Below are positions 12,001 to 23,600 of a DNA stretch of 64,000 nt, in pieces (position 1 is the stretch's first letter; each line of letters opens with the position of its first letter). Made by a program: the position numbers and the translations under genes. Source of the stretch: Meriones unguiculatus (Eukaryota > Chordata > Mammalia > Rodentia > Muridae); the NCBI RefSeq assembly GCF_030254825.1, contig NC_083369.1:126841262-126905261 (forward strand). Direction: 5' to 3'. The notes under the pieces are model-generated. The model was not told the origin of the DNA, did not search any database, and was given only the letters and a program-made list of their open reading frames with translations.

Positions 12001-12680
12001 GCTCACCCTATCTTTCTCTCAAACTGTTCACTATTCGGGGCTGAGTCACCTTAGGTAATTTTTGACTGGTTTTGAAATTCATTTAAATGGAATAGTACCA
12101 TATTAGAATATCATCAAGTCGTGGTATTTATACATGTTATTATATGAATAAATAGTTTGTTTTCTTTTTTCAAGAAGTGCAATAGTTTACATTTAATAAT
12201 GCAAGCTATATATTCTGCTGTTGATGAGCATTTGAGTTTCATTTAGTTTTGGCTATTGTGAATTGAAATTCATGCCAGCATTCTTAGATGTGCCTACAGT
12301 TGAACCCAAGCATGTCAAAGTGGATTTCCTGGGTTATAATATCACATATGGACAGAGTATAAAGAGAATGCCAAACATTTTTTCCCACACACAGACTGCA
12401 ATATATGCTTCTACCTATATGCAGTGGAAGAGTGGGTACTAACTGTTGTTTCCTATCTTCATCAATAGTAACTACTTTTAATTTTGAACTTCAGGTATTT
12501 TAGTGTGTGTCTAACAATATCTCACATGGTCTCACTTGCATTTTTTTTTAATAACTTGTGACGTGGGACCCTTTTTCATATATTTATTGGCTTCTCTGAT
12601 ATTTGGTAAAGTACCTAAAGCTGTCCATTTTGTAAGGTTTTCTGTGTTTATTATTGATTTTTATAAGCTAAATAAATTAT
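12000..12680 (-). mobile_element. Ancient mammalian LINE-1 relic
   Basis: The plus strand reads like the reverse complement of an old L1 ORF2 3' part: TAGTTTTGGCTATTGTGAAT, then GATTTCCTGGGTTATAATAT and a region equivalent to the terminal CCAGCAGTGG-type stretch, heavily diverged. No frame survives. Confidence 0.55.
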
Positions 12681-13160
12681 ATTTATGTTATTAATACAGT
12701 TTGTTTATTAGATACATGTATAATAAGTAGCTTTCTATTGATCTCTTTATTTCTGCATAGAAGTGCCAGTATGCAGAAGATTCTTCCAACCAAGTGCTCC
12801 TTCTACATAATACCCTCATTCTTTGTTCACTGTAAGGTAGAAAGTCTGAGCAGGAAGTACACAGTGTGACCTACAAGCTGGGTCTCACCTCTTAAAAGTT
12901 CCACAGCCCTCCTATATGGGGCCACCACTTGGAGAACAAATGTTCAAAACATGAATCTGTTAGGGGCATTTTCAATTTAAACCAGTAACACTATTAGAAA
13001 TGATTCAGAGGTGGTTTAGCATCTATAGAAGACGGTATACCTAGGTTCTACATAATTCTTTGCCATTTTACACAAGGGACTTGTGATATGTAGAGGGTAG
13101 TCCTGGCCCTAACCTACCATGGAAACTGAGGGAAAACTGTACTCATTAAATATTTCTAAT
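12681..13160. other. Unique intron sequence
   Basis: I recognise no gene or repeat here apart from weak homology to an old DNA transposon around 13070-13140. Confidence 0.4.
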
Positions 13161-13250
13161 AACCAGGGTTGGGGTGTAGATCAGGGGTAGAGTGCTTGCT
13201 TCACATGTGCAAAGCCCTGGGTTTTATATCCGCCACCATAAAACAATGAA
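13160..13250 (+). repeat. ID SINE
   Basis: GGTTGGGGTGTAGATCAGGG, TAGAGTGCTTGCTTCACATG and AAAGCCCTGGGTTT match the tRNA-Ala-derived ID core, followed by an A-rich tail. Confidence 0.85.
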
Positions 13251-13684
13251 ACAAAACATTAGAAAGTTAAGGAGGTGAAAGTCACCTATAACAGAGGCAA
13301 CAACTGTGAACATACTGAAGTTCTTCCCTCTATATTTTTCTAGTCTAAATATAACTTGGCTGCAGATGAGTTCTATATGTAATGTTCCTCTACGGCTTAA
13401 TTGCATATCTCATGCTGTTCGTCTTGCTGTTGGAATGATGAGCAGCATTTTATCATGTTGATACAGCACAATTTAATTTACTATTGTTGAATGCTATCAT
13501 TGCTTTATTTTTTCACTTATCAAAATTATACTTTGAAGAACACGTTGGGCAAAGACTTTGTCTGAGTCATATTATGTCCTTGAGACAAATTTCCTTTTTA
13601 AGGCTACTACATGCCAAGCAAGCCCACTTCATACACATTGGTGAGAGCAGCACATGAGATCTTCTTTTGGGGGGAGGAGGGGAA

Positions 13685-13830
13685 GTCTTCAAGACAAGAT
13701 TTCTCTGTGTAGCCTTGGCTGTCCTAGATTTACTTTGTAGACCAGGCTGGCCTCAAATTCACAGTGATCTGCCTGCCTCTGCCTTGCCAAGTGCTGGGAT
13801 TACAGGTGTGTCCCACCATGCCTGGTTTTG
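13685..13830 (-). repeat. B1 SINE
   Basis: The plus strand reads AAGATTTCTCTGTGTAGCCT, GACCAGGCTGGCCTCAAATT, AGTGCTGGGATTACAGGTGT and ACCATGCCTGG, a clear reverse-complement B1. Confidence 0.93.
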
Positions 13831-14039
13831 CCTGAGACATTCTTGTTCCCATCATATAGGTGATCACTCTAAGATGCATATTTAAAGTGTCCACAGCTAA
13901 TGGGTTTTGGAACTAGGATTTGAACATAGGACTGTTTCCTGACTTCATAAAAGACAATGTTAAACACTGCTTACTCTCTGTTGCTTCATTATGCACTAGT
14001 AGAACTGCTGGCTCACAAGGATGTTAGAATTTTTACACT

Positions 14040-14050
14040 AGAGGCACTAG

Positions 14051-14086
<36 letters not shown>

Positions 14087-14195
14087 TCCTGTTTGGAAGT
14101 CAGAGAACAACTTGCAGGTGTTGATTTTCTTATTCTATCATGTGGATCCTAAGCATTAAAGTGAGCAAGTATTGAGCCATCTTTCCACCCCCTGA
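14040..14195 (-). repeat. B3-type SINE with (GT)n
   Basis: A perfect GT run (14054-14084) is followed by AAGTCAGAGAACAACTTGCA and ATTGAGCCATCTTTCCACCC, the reverse complement of a B3/B2 SINE with its CA-rich 3' end expanded into a microsatellite. Confidence 0.8.
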
Positions 14196-15130
14196 ATACT
14201 AAAAGTTTTAAAGTATGCTCATAGCATCTTTGTGAGCCATGACTCTTGCCTCTAAGGTTATGTATGTTACTACAAAACAAAATCTAGAGTCTTAAATATA
14301 GCATTCAAGTGACTCACTGTTTCCAGCTTGCTTTTCTAGTCTTCTCCTTGAGTGACTTCATGTCTGTATCTTCAAGGACAGAGATGGCCTTTAACTCTAT
14401 TTCTTAGTTTTGTTCAATTCTGACCATTCTGCTCAAAATGAATTGACATTAGACATCCATGTCCCTAAAAACTACTCAGTCAACAATACCAGGCACACAC
14501 CACAAGTTCTGTGAAGCCTGTCCAGATTCCCCTATTGCTCTACTTTCCACACCCCCTATAGAATTTCTCACATTCTATCCCACCTTGAACTTTGTGGCAG
14601 ACATGTTACTCTGGTTCAAAAGGGTACCAATTTATTGAGAGGTAGAGGCCATCTTTTACTTATCTTTATGACCCTACTTTATGTAAGACAATTTACATAA
14701 ATTTTGACAAAGTTTGCTGAATGAATGACTAGTTACACCCTCAGAGGAAGCTTTCACAATTTTCTTAACACATGTGGAGGATTAGAGTGGTCTATTTAGG
14801 TTTGGGGAGGAGTATTATATTTCTTTGATTGTATCTGATATGCAATATCTGAAATTAAACATAGAGACAATCATACTGAGTTTGGACTGCTATCAATTCC
14901 TCTGTGGCGGGTGGAGGGAGAGGGTGAGGGCTTAGCTGAGACTGTTTCTGGTTCTGCGACTTCTCTCTCCATTGCTGCTGGAGCTACTATCTCATCTCCA
15001 AGAGGCTGCTTCCTTTTTTCTGTCCACATCTCTTCATTTCACCATAAAAAAAAAGACATAGTAGATCATACCCATGGGAGATGGGGTACTAACAAGAAGA
15101 AACATAGGGTTAAGATAGAAAATGAAAAGA
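14196..15130. other. Unique intron sequence
   Basis: No repeat or gene recognised. The short open frame around 14911-15153 has no recognisable homology. Confidence 0.4.
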
Positions 15131-15132
15131 AG

Positions 15133-15215
15133 ATACAACGGCTGGAGCTATAGTTCAGAAATAGAGCACTTGCTTAGAGGCACAAGGCCCTGAGAACCAC
15201 CCCAGAGCCAAAAGG
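15133..15215 (+). repeat. ID-like SINE fragment
   Basis: GGCTGGAGCTATAGTTCAGA, AATAGAGCACTTGCTTAGAG and CAAGGCCCTGAGAACC are diverged ID core sequence. Confidence 0.65.
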
Positions 15216-16057
15216 AAAAATCTCATAATTCTACCTCTCTGTTTGAAACTTACCTGATACTTGTGGTACAATCTTACAAGAAGGGCTCAGGGAGAGGGTG
15301 GATATAAAGCCTAGCAGCCCCTCCCCTAGGCTAACAAGACCATTCCTCTGGCAATAACCTCTTGGACCAAAGTTTTGAGACATGCTTACCTTCCTTTATT
15401 ATTGTTATTATTATTATTATTTTATTATTATTATTGAAGAAGAAGAAAAGAGAAAAGCAGTAGTCCATAGAAAGAAATGGTCCAGTGGAGAATTACAATC
15501 CACCTTAGCATACTTGACTCAGAATGACAGACCATTAAATAATGTGTTTCATTCTGCATCAATTGCCCTCCCTGCCCTAGCTCTCAGATAATTTGCCTGC
15601 TACAGTGACTATTTCATTCAGCACAGTGAAAATGTTTGAACAACCCACAAGTGTTTCATTGGCAAAACCCCAGGGGCCCTGGGATAGAGGAAAGTCCAAA
15701 ACAGAATTGTAGGAGGGAGGGAAAAAAAGTCACCAGTAGGCAAAGAAAGCCAGCTAAGACTTTCATCAGCCAGTTAGTTCAAGATGTTGGCAACTATGTG
15801 AGCCTTGCCAGATGAGATTTTGAATATCAATGGTTCACCAGCAAGCAACATGGAAACACAAAGGGGAAGGAGCCTGACTGGGGTTATGACTATGTAAATA
15901 CTAAGCATGACAGTGTAGGATATTGAGCTAAGATAGTCCTTTATTTCATCACAACAAGGCAAATCTGCTAAGTTATGATTTAATTGGTAGTGGTGGTACT
16001 GGTGGTCGTGCTGGTGGTGGTGCTGGTGGTGGTGGTGTTTTGTTTTGTTTTGTTTAC
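15216..16057. other. Intron with ATT and GGT simple repeats
   Basis: ATT array at about 15397-15435. Imperfect GGT/GCT array at 15984-16036, followed by TTTTG units to 16058, which adjoin the T-rich start of the next L1. The rest is unique. Confidence 0.7.
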
Positions 16058-16704
16058 TTTTTTACTATTAATTACACTTTATTCATTTTGTATTCCCCCA
16101 TAAACCCCTCCCTCCTCCCCTCCCAATTCCACCCTCCCTCCCCCTCCTCATGCATGCCCCTCTCCAAGTCCACTGATAGGGGAGGTCCTCTTCTCCTTCC
16201 TTCTGATCTTAGTCTATCAGATCACATCAGGGGTGGCTGCATTGTCATCTTCTGTGGCCTGGTAGGACTGCTCCCCCCTCAGGGGGAGGTGATCAAAGAG
16301 CAGGCCAATTAGATTATGTCAGAGGGAGTCCCTCTGCCCATTACTATGTAACCCACTTGGGCACTTAACTGCCATGTGCTACTTTTGTGCAGGGGTTCTA
16401 GATTATCTCCATGAATAGTCCTTGGTTGGAGTATGAGTCCCTGGGAAGTTCCCTGTGTTCAAAATTTCTGGTTCTGTTGCTCTCCTTGTGGGGTTACCAT
16501 CCTCTCCAGATCTTACTATTTCCCACTTCTTACATAAGATTCCATGTACTCTGCCCTACAGTTGGCCATAAGTCTAAGCGTCTGCTTTGATAGTCTGCAG
16601 GGCAGAGGCTTTTGGAGGCCCTCTGTGGCAGATTCCTAGGTTGTTTCCTGTTTTCTTCTTCTTCTGATGTCCAACCTCTTTGCCTTTCAGGATGGGGTGG
16701 TTGT
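16058..16704 (-). mobile_element. LINE-1 3' UTR, minus strand
   Basis: It starts ATTAATTACACTTTATTCAT and runs through the 3' UTR segments seen in the other L1s here (GGGGAGGTCCTCTTCTCCTT, TAGTCCTTGGTTGGAGTATG, CCAACCTCTTTGCCTTTCAG). It is 5'-truncated at about 16704 before reaching ORF2. Confidence 0.9.
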
Positions 16705-16815
16705 GTTTTTAAACAAGACATCAATCTGTACTCCAGGCTGGCCTAGAATTTGGTTTTCCTACTTCAGCCTTCCCCATTCTGGGATTAAAGAGTGTGACAC
16801 TACATTCAGTTTTTT
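16705..16815 (-). repeat. Old B1/B4-like SINE
   Basis: AATCTGTACTCCAGGCTGGC and CATTCTGGGATTAAAGAGTG are the reverse complement of a decayed B1-type body. Confidence 0.65.
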
Positions 16816-16915
16816 GTTTGTATCTTAATCAGGGATAAGGTTAAGATTAGGTTAGTTACAAGGATCAAAAAGTGTACTCAGACCATTTAAAGTCCAAAGG
16901 GAGGAGATAGCATTC

Positions 16916-17430
16916 TCTTTAGTGTGATTGTTAATTTAACAGGATTTAGAATCACCTAAAATACACACCTCAGGTAGTGACTGTGAGGGTGTTTCCAGGA
17001 AAGTTCATTGGAAGAAGGAAGATCCACCCTGAATGTTGTAGCACCATCTCATGGACTGGAGACATGGACTAAAGAAGAAGAAGGAGGAGGAGGAGGAGAA
17101 AGAGAAGAAGAAGAAAGGAGGAGAAGAAGAAGAAAGAAGGAAAAGAAGAAGAAGAGGAGGAAGAGGAAGAAGAAGAAGAAGAAGAAGAAGAAGAAGAAGA
17201 AGAAGAAGAAGAAGAAGAAGAAGAAGAAGAAGAAGAAGAAGAAGGAAGTGAGCTGAGTACTGACTTTCATCTCTCTCTCTGCTTCCTAACTACAGATACA
17301 ATGTATCCACCTGCCTCATGATCCTGCTGCAGTGCCTTCAATGCCATGATGAACTATACCTTCAAGCTCTGGGGAGAAATAAACTCTTCCTTTAGTTGCC
17401 AGTGTTAGATAATGAGAAAAGTACCTAATA
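16916..17430 (+). mobile_element. Rodent non-autonomous DNA-transposon-like repeat containing a GAA tract
   Basis: It begins TGTGATTGTTAATTTAACAG and ends TAGATAATGAGAAAAGTACC-TAATAC. It shares CTTCCTAACTACAGATACAA and CTGCCTCATGATCCTGC with the related copy at 58435-58793. The central part has been expanded by a long purine repeat. Confidence 0.55.
17069..17246 (+). repeat. Long GAA/AGG purine tract
   Basis: About 178 bases are purine only, ending in roughly 77 bases of perfect GAA (17167-17243). The poly-Lys, poly-Arg and poly-Phe frames across it are artefacts of the repeat. Confidence 0.97.
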
Positions 17431-18189
17431 CAATTAATGTGTTGGAAATGCATCTAGCTCTGCCTCCAAGGTACCAGAAAGTTGCAAGACATTTCCTTTA
17501 GTCCATGTATGACTGCTTCAAGGGCCATTCATTTCTCATATATGTTCATTTCTGGAAGTCAATGTCATGACCTGTGGAGTCAACTTGATACATCCATATT
17601 ACTTGTGCTCCCTATTCCTCCAACATCACCGAAGGTTACAGTTCCTGTACCAACTACCTGTGGGCTAACTCAGCCTCTCAGGATTTCTGAGTTGGAGCAT
17701 ATACCCTAGTAAGTGCACTGCATCATATCAGTCTGTGGACAAGGATTTACTTCTCAAGATCTCATAGCTGTCCACACACTACTAGGTTACAGAAGTGTGA
17801 AGATCCAAAGTCATGACCATAAGGCACCAAACAGTTAAAGAGAGAGGTGATAGTCTAAGACCTATGAGGCACAAAAAGCAAGGGAAAAAAGAAAAAGAGT
17901 GTTGCAATGCCAGGAAGCTGTTTGGAGGAGGGAGGTGTGGCCTGAAATGAAAGAATGAGGTAGAGAAAATGGCCTTGGCTCTACTGCTGGCAACACAAAA
18001 GCAATGGAAAATAAGGTGTGATTATGGGAAGTTGACCTATTATCTCTGTGTTGGTGTTGCGAACATTGTGATGGCCCGGCAGGGGATGGGACCAGGCAAC
18101 TAAATCTCATTGGTTGAAAGTGGTTAACCATACTACAATCCACAAACCTAAAGAAGCTAAATAACAAGGCAGACTCTAGGGAGGATACT
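17431..18189. other. Unique intron sequence
   Basis: No repeat or gene recognised. Confidence 0.4.
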
Positions 18190-18440
18190 TAATTCTCATT
18201 CAGAAGGTCAAATAGAATAGAAACTGGAAGCAGTTGAAGAGAGGAAACAGGATGGGAACCTATCATAGACATCCTCTGAAAGACTCCACCCACCAGGGGA
18301 TCAAAGCAGTTGCTGAGAATCATAGCCAAACTTTGGGCAGAGGGCAGGGAGTTGTAGAAAAGAGTGGAGGGATAAAAGGACCTAGTTCTGGTCAGAGAAG
18401 CCTCTTTTGGCAGTGGGTGACAGTTAAAACAGGGACACAT
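18190..18440 (+). mobile_element. LINE-1 3' UTR fragment, plus strand
   Basis: CATTCAGAAGGTCAAATAGA, GAAAGACTCCACCCACCAGG and TTGGGCAGAGGGCAGGGAGT match the L1 3' UTR seen again at 27775-28200 and 53815-54100. Both ends are lost. Confidence 0.75.
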
Positions 18441-18579
18441 CACCAGTCAAAGCTCTAAAAATAAGTGACTGCTTAGTGCTTAAATATAAAAGGGACACCC
18501 TCCTTTTAAAATTCATGGAACATTGGGGAAGAAGGACTAGAAACACTGTGAGAACTAATGGGAAATAAATCAGTGGAGC

Positions 18580-18998
18580 TCTTATATTTTTGGTTGTGAG
18601 CCTAGCCTTTAACGGCTGAGCCATCTCTCCAGCCCCTAATGAACATCAGTACAAAGTTCTAATTTATTTCTAATATCAGAGATCAGACCTCTACTCTTGC
18701 CTGATGCATCTAAAACAAAAAGGGGGAACTGTAGAGAGCTGCGTAATGCCGTGCCTTAAAGATGGAGCTGGTTTCCGCCTTCCACCTTCCCGATGGTGAG
18801 TGCTCTCTGTCACAAACAACTCCACATTTGGCTAAGGCTGAGGATCTGGCTTGCTTCCATGTATGTGGACCTATCTGCATTGCCCACGTGGAATGCTGGG
18901 GTTGGCTACCCAGAGGCTATTTAAGCTGTGGGCTGGCTTTCCCCAGGGTCAGATGATTGTTCAAGGTTCCTGAATAAACTGCATTGAAAAAAAAAAAG
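18580..18998 (+). mobile_element. Retroposed class II LTR transcript, copy 1 (poly(A), TSD)
   Basis: The insert is flanked by a perfect 13-bp TSD, AAATCAGTGGAGC, at 18567-18579 and 18999-19011. It contains a polypurine tract ending GGGGGAAC (18712-18729) and LTR U3 sequence from 18730. A TATA-like CTATTTAAG lies in the LTR, with AATAAA at about 18972 and a poly(A) tail from 18987. It lacks U5. The structure is that of a polyadenylated LTR-element RNA reinserted by L1 machinery, rather than an LTR integrated by its own integrase. The 5' part (18600-18636) is B2-like on the minus strand. The family is probably ERVK/MYSERV- or BGLII-like, named from memory. Confidence 0.82.
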
Positions 18999-19011
18999 AA
19001 ATCAGTGGAGC

Positions 19012-19657
19012 ACCATCTTCCGGATATGCCACAGTCATGCAATCATGATCACACAACAGCTGTGACTGACTGCATGGGCAGGATAAAAATGGAAGGACAC
19101 AGGGGTAGAAGGAAGACTAATTAAAAATAAGGAATATATAGAAGTAGAACAGGTATGAGATAGGGTAGTGGAGGGGTTCCTCCATACTAGCAGCCAGAAA
19201 TTGGATCCCTCCTACCCACACGTCCACTGAATAAGGGTGAATATAATCACAACGCATTGTATACAAGTATGATATTTATTTTTTATTTAATCAAATTTTT
19301 TAAATCACTGCTTTCACTATCAAAAAAGCATCCTGGTTAAGAAGATAAGACACATGATCTGACTCTGCAGGCCAGGCTGACCTGGAACTTACAGAGATTG
19401 CCTGCCTTTGCTTTTGACTGCTGGTATTAAAGTACTGGGGGTGGTTGATACAGGGGCTCATGGATCAAACCTGGTCTCAAATTTACCATGTAATAGATCT
19501 TTATTTGTTTTTTGTTTGTTCATTCATTCAGTTGGTTGGTTATTTTTTTGAGACAAGATTTTGCTGTGTAACCCCAGGCTGACCTGTAACTCTCTATGTA
19601 CACCAAGCTGGCCTTGAACTCAGATATCAGCCAACCTCTTCCTCCCAATTTCTGGTA
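19012..19657. other. Intron with two B1-type SINE fragments (minus)
   Basis: A partial B1 on the minus strand lies at about 19340-19445 (GCAGGCCAGGCTGACCTGGA). A second, older one lies at 19540-19655 (GAGACAAGATTTTGCTGTGT, CCAAGCTGGCCTTGAACTCA). It ends where L1 ORF1 sequence begins. Confidence 0.75.
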
Positions 19658-20650
19658 TTAGAGGTACATAAAGAGGAAAACAACAAAGCTTTCAAAGAAA
19701 TACAGGCAAATACAGCCAAAGCCAAACAAATAGAGGCACAAGTAGAGGCAACAAGTAGTGACATATAGAGAGGAAACAAAGAAAAAAAATTGATGCCATC
19801 ATGGAAAGACAGGAATCCACTTTCAAACAGATGAAGGAAATGGTGCAAGACATGAAAACAGAATTATAATCAATAAATAAAACACAAACACAGAAAACCC
19901 TGGAGCTTGAGAACATAGAGAACAGATCAGGAAACACAAAGTTAAATATCACCAACAGAATACAAGAAAAGGAAGAGAGGAACTCAGGTGCTGAATATAC
20001 AATTGCAAAAACTGATACATCTCTCAAAGATAAAGTAAAATGAGAAAAGTTCTAAAAACAAAACATTCAAGAAATCAAGGATGCCATGAAAAGATGAAAT
20101 CTAAGAATAATAGGAATAGACAAAAAAGAAGATTCCAGGCTCCAAGGTCCAGAAAATATTTTCAAGAAAATCATAGAAGAAAAATTTCCCAACCCAAAAG
20201 AAAGAGCTGTCCATAAACATACAAGAGGCCTACAGAAAACCAAATAGGCTAGACCAGAAAAGAAACTCCACATGTCACATAATTTCAAAATACTAAATCT
20301 ACAGAACAAATTAAAAAACATTAAAAGCAGCAAGGTAAAAAGGCCAAGTAACATGTAAAGGTAGAAGTATCAGAATCACATCAGACTTATTAAATGAAAC
20401 TACGAAAGCCACAAGGGCCATGGTAGATAACATGCTGATTCAAAGAGACCACACAGAACAACTCAGACTACTATACCCAGCAAAGCTTTCAATCAGTATA
20501 CAAGGAGAAAACAAAATATTCCATGTCAAAACTAAACTTAAACAATATCTACACAGAAGCCCAGCCCTACAGAAGACACTAGAAGCAAAACTCCAATCCA
20601 ATGAAAACAACTACATCCAAGAAAACACAAGATATAGATAACTTCACAAT
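19658..20650 (+). pseudogene. LINE-1 ORF1 remnant (RNA-binding coiled-coil protein)
   Basis: The sequence is recognisable from GAGGTACATAAAGAGGAAAA through the coiled-coil region (GGAACTCAGGTGCTGAATAT) to CTATACCCAGCAAAGCTTTC and CAATGAAAACAACTACATCC. In-frame stops occur early (for example GACATATAG near 19760 and GAATTATAATC near 19862), so no full protein is possible. The N-terminus is lost by truncation. Confidence 0.85.
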
Positions 20651-20673
20651 AAAGAATTGAAAGAAAGCAAGCA

Positions 20674-23600
20674 TTGAAACACAGTAAAACAACCAACTCC
20701 ACAATAAAAGGAATTAACATTCATTGGTCACTATTATCTATCAACATCAGTGGACTCAACTTTCCAATAAAAAGACAAAGACTAACAGAATGGTTGTGGA
20801 AACACAATCCAACATTCTGCTGCATCCAAGAAACAGTCCTCTGCAACAGAGATAAACACTACCTCAGAGTAAAGGGATATAAAAATGTTTTTCAAGCAAA
20901 ATGACCAGGAAAATAAGCTGGGAAAGCTATCCTAATATCTAATAAAATAGACATTTAACCAAAATTAATCAAAAAAGGTGATGAGGAGCACCTCATTCTT
21001 ATCAAAGAAAAAATCTACCTGGAGGACATCACAATCCTGAACATATATTACTCCAAATACAAGAACAACTGCATTTGTAAATGAAACATTATTAAAGCTT
21101 AAATCACACATCGATCCTGACACATTAATAAGGGAAGACTTCAAAACTCCATTCTCACCAAGGAACAAATCATCTAGACAGAAACTAAATAGGGAAATAA
21201 TGACACTTAAAAAGGTCCTTAATCAGGGTGGGATTGGGGAGGGAATGAAGGAGCGGGATACAGCTGGGATACAGAATTAACAAAATGTAACTAATAAGAA
21301 AAATAAAATAAAAAAAGATAAGAAAATTGACATATAAAATATTTTATTCATAATTTCAATAAGTATATACAGTGAATCCTGTAAATATATTTTTTATTTC
21401 TCCCCATGAAAGAAATTGTTTTTAAAGGTCTTAAAGCTCCAAGTTTAGGCATAAAAAGAATTTAAAAGCCATTTAAGCTATTATTTTCCTTACTATGCAA
21501 GATGATTGAATCTTTTCAAATTCACATTATGTGTCTGATATTTTTGATTGCAAACAATTCAATTTTGAGTTACCCGTTAGAACATTGTTTCCGAATAAAA
21601 GATTTGAAATTGGATGTTACAGGTCACGGATCTGTATTTGTATATCTAGTTCATGCTTCAGAAAATGAGCTTCTTATAATACTTGATTACCAAATTATAT
21701 TGTGAATAAAATATAAAAATGTGAAAAAAAAAGGTCCTTAATCAAATGGTCCTAATAGATGTCTACAGAACTTTTCACCCAAACTCAAAAGATTATACCT
21801 TCTTCTCAGCACTTCATGGAACCCTCTCAAAAACTGACCATATAGTAGGGCACAAAGTAAACTTCAACAAATATAAGGAGATAGAAAAAACCTTGTATCC
21901 TATCAGACCACTAGGGTCTAAAACTAGACCTCAAAAACAACAAAAATAACAAAAAGCTTACATACACATGGAAACTAAACAACTCCCTACTCAATGAGAG
22001 CTTAGACAGGAAAGAAATGAAAAAAAGAAATTAGAGACTCCCTGAAATTCAATGAAAATAAAGACACGACTTACGAAATCTTATGGAACACAATGAAAGC
22101 AGTGCTAAGAGGAAAGTTCATAATACTAAGTGCCTCCAGAAAGAAGTTTGAGACATCTCATACAAGCAATTTAATGGAACACCTAAAAGCCCTAGGAAAA
22201 AAAGAAGCAGACACACCCAAGAAGAGCAAACGATTGAAAATAATCAAATTCAGAGCTGAAATCAATGAATTACAAACAAAGAAAACAATTCAAAGAATCA
22301 AAGAAATCAAGAGCTGGTTCTTTGAGAAAATCAACAAGATAGACAAATCCTTAGCCAAATTAACTAAAAGGCAGAGAGAAACTATTCAAATCATCAAAAT
22401 CATAAATGAAAATGGGGACATAAAAACAGACACTGAGGAAATCCAAACAATTAGGTCTTACTACAAGAGCTTATATGCTACAAAATTTGAAAATATACAT
22501 GAAATGGACAATTTTCTTGATGTAGTCCATTTACCAAAATTAAATCAAGTTCAGGTAAATATGCTACATAGTTCTATATCCCCCAAGGAAATAGAAGCAA
22601 TCATCAAAATCTCCCTTCCAAAAAGAGTCCAGGGCCAGATTTTCAGTGCAGAAGTCTGCCAGACATTCAAAGAAGAGCTAACTCCAATTCTCTGAAAATT
22701 ATTCCACAAAATAGAAACAGAAAGAACATCACCAAACTCATTCTATGAGGCCATGGTAACCTTGATACCTAAGTCACACAATGACACAACAAAAAAGGAA
22801 AATTTCAGACCTATCTCACTTGTGAACATTGACTCAAAAATACTCAGTTAAATAATTGCAAACAGAATCCAAGAACACATAAAAGATATCAATCACCATG
22901 ACCAAGTAGGCTTCATCCCAGGCATGCAGGGATGGTACAATATATGGAAATCCATCAATTTAATCTACCATATAAACAAACTGAAGGAGAAAAATCACAT
23001 GACCATCTCCTTAGATGCCAAAAACACATTTGACAAAATCCAACACCCATTCATGTTTAAAGCCTTGGAGAGATCAGAGATACAAGGCACATACCTAAAC
23101 ATAGTAAAGACAATGTACAGCAAGTCTGTAGATAAAATCAAACTAAATGGAGAGAAACTTAAATCAATCCCACTGAAATCAGAGACAAGGCAAGGATTCC
23201 CAGTCTCTCCACATCTCTTCAACATAGTACTTGAACTCCTAGCTAGAGCAATAAGACAACTACAGGAGATCAAAAGGATAAAACCAGAAAGGGAGTAGTC
23301 AAAGTATCACTGTTTGCAGATGATATGATAACATAAATGAGTGATCCCAAAAATTAACCCAGAGAACACCTTCAGCTGATAAACACCTTCAGCAAACTGG
23401 CTGGATACAAAATTAACTCAAAAAATCAGTAGCCCTCTTGTATATGAAAAACAAAAAGGTTGAGAAAGACATTAGGGAATCAATACCATTCACAATAGGC
23501 ACTAATAACAAAAATTACCTGGTCTGACTCTAACCAAGCAAGTGAAAGACCTATTTAAATAAAACTTCAAGTCTCTACAGAAAAAAAAAAAAAAAAAAGA

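Noticed and set aside
17008..17270. Lys-, Arg- and Phe-rich frames on both strands
   Set aside because: They are translations of the GAA tract in different frames.
18762..18956. 64-residue frame MELVSAFHLPDGECSLSQTT, also present at 47661-47855
   Set aside because: It lies within the LTR U3/R of two retroposed copies. Conservation between them reflects recent common origin of the repeat, and the third copy is truncated.
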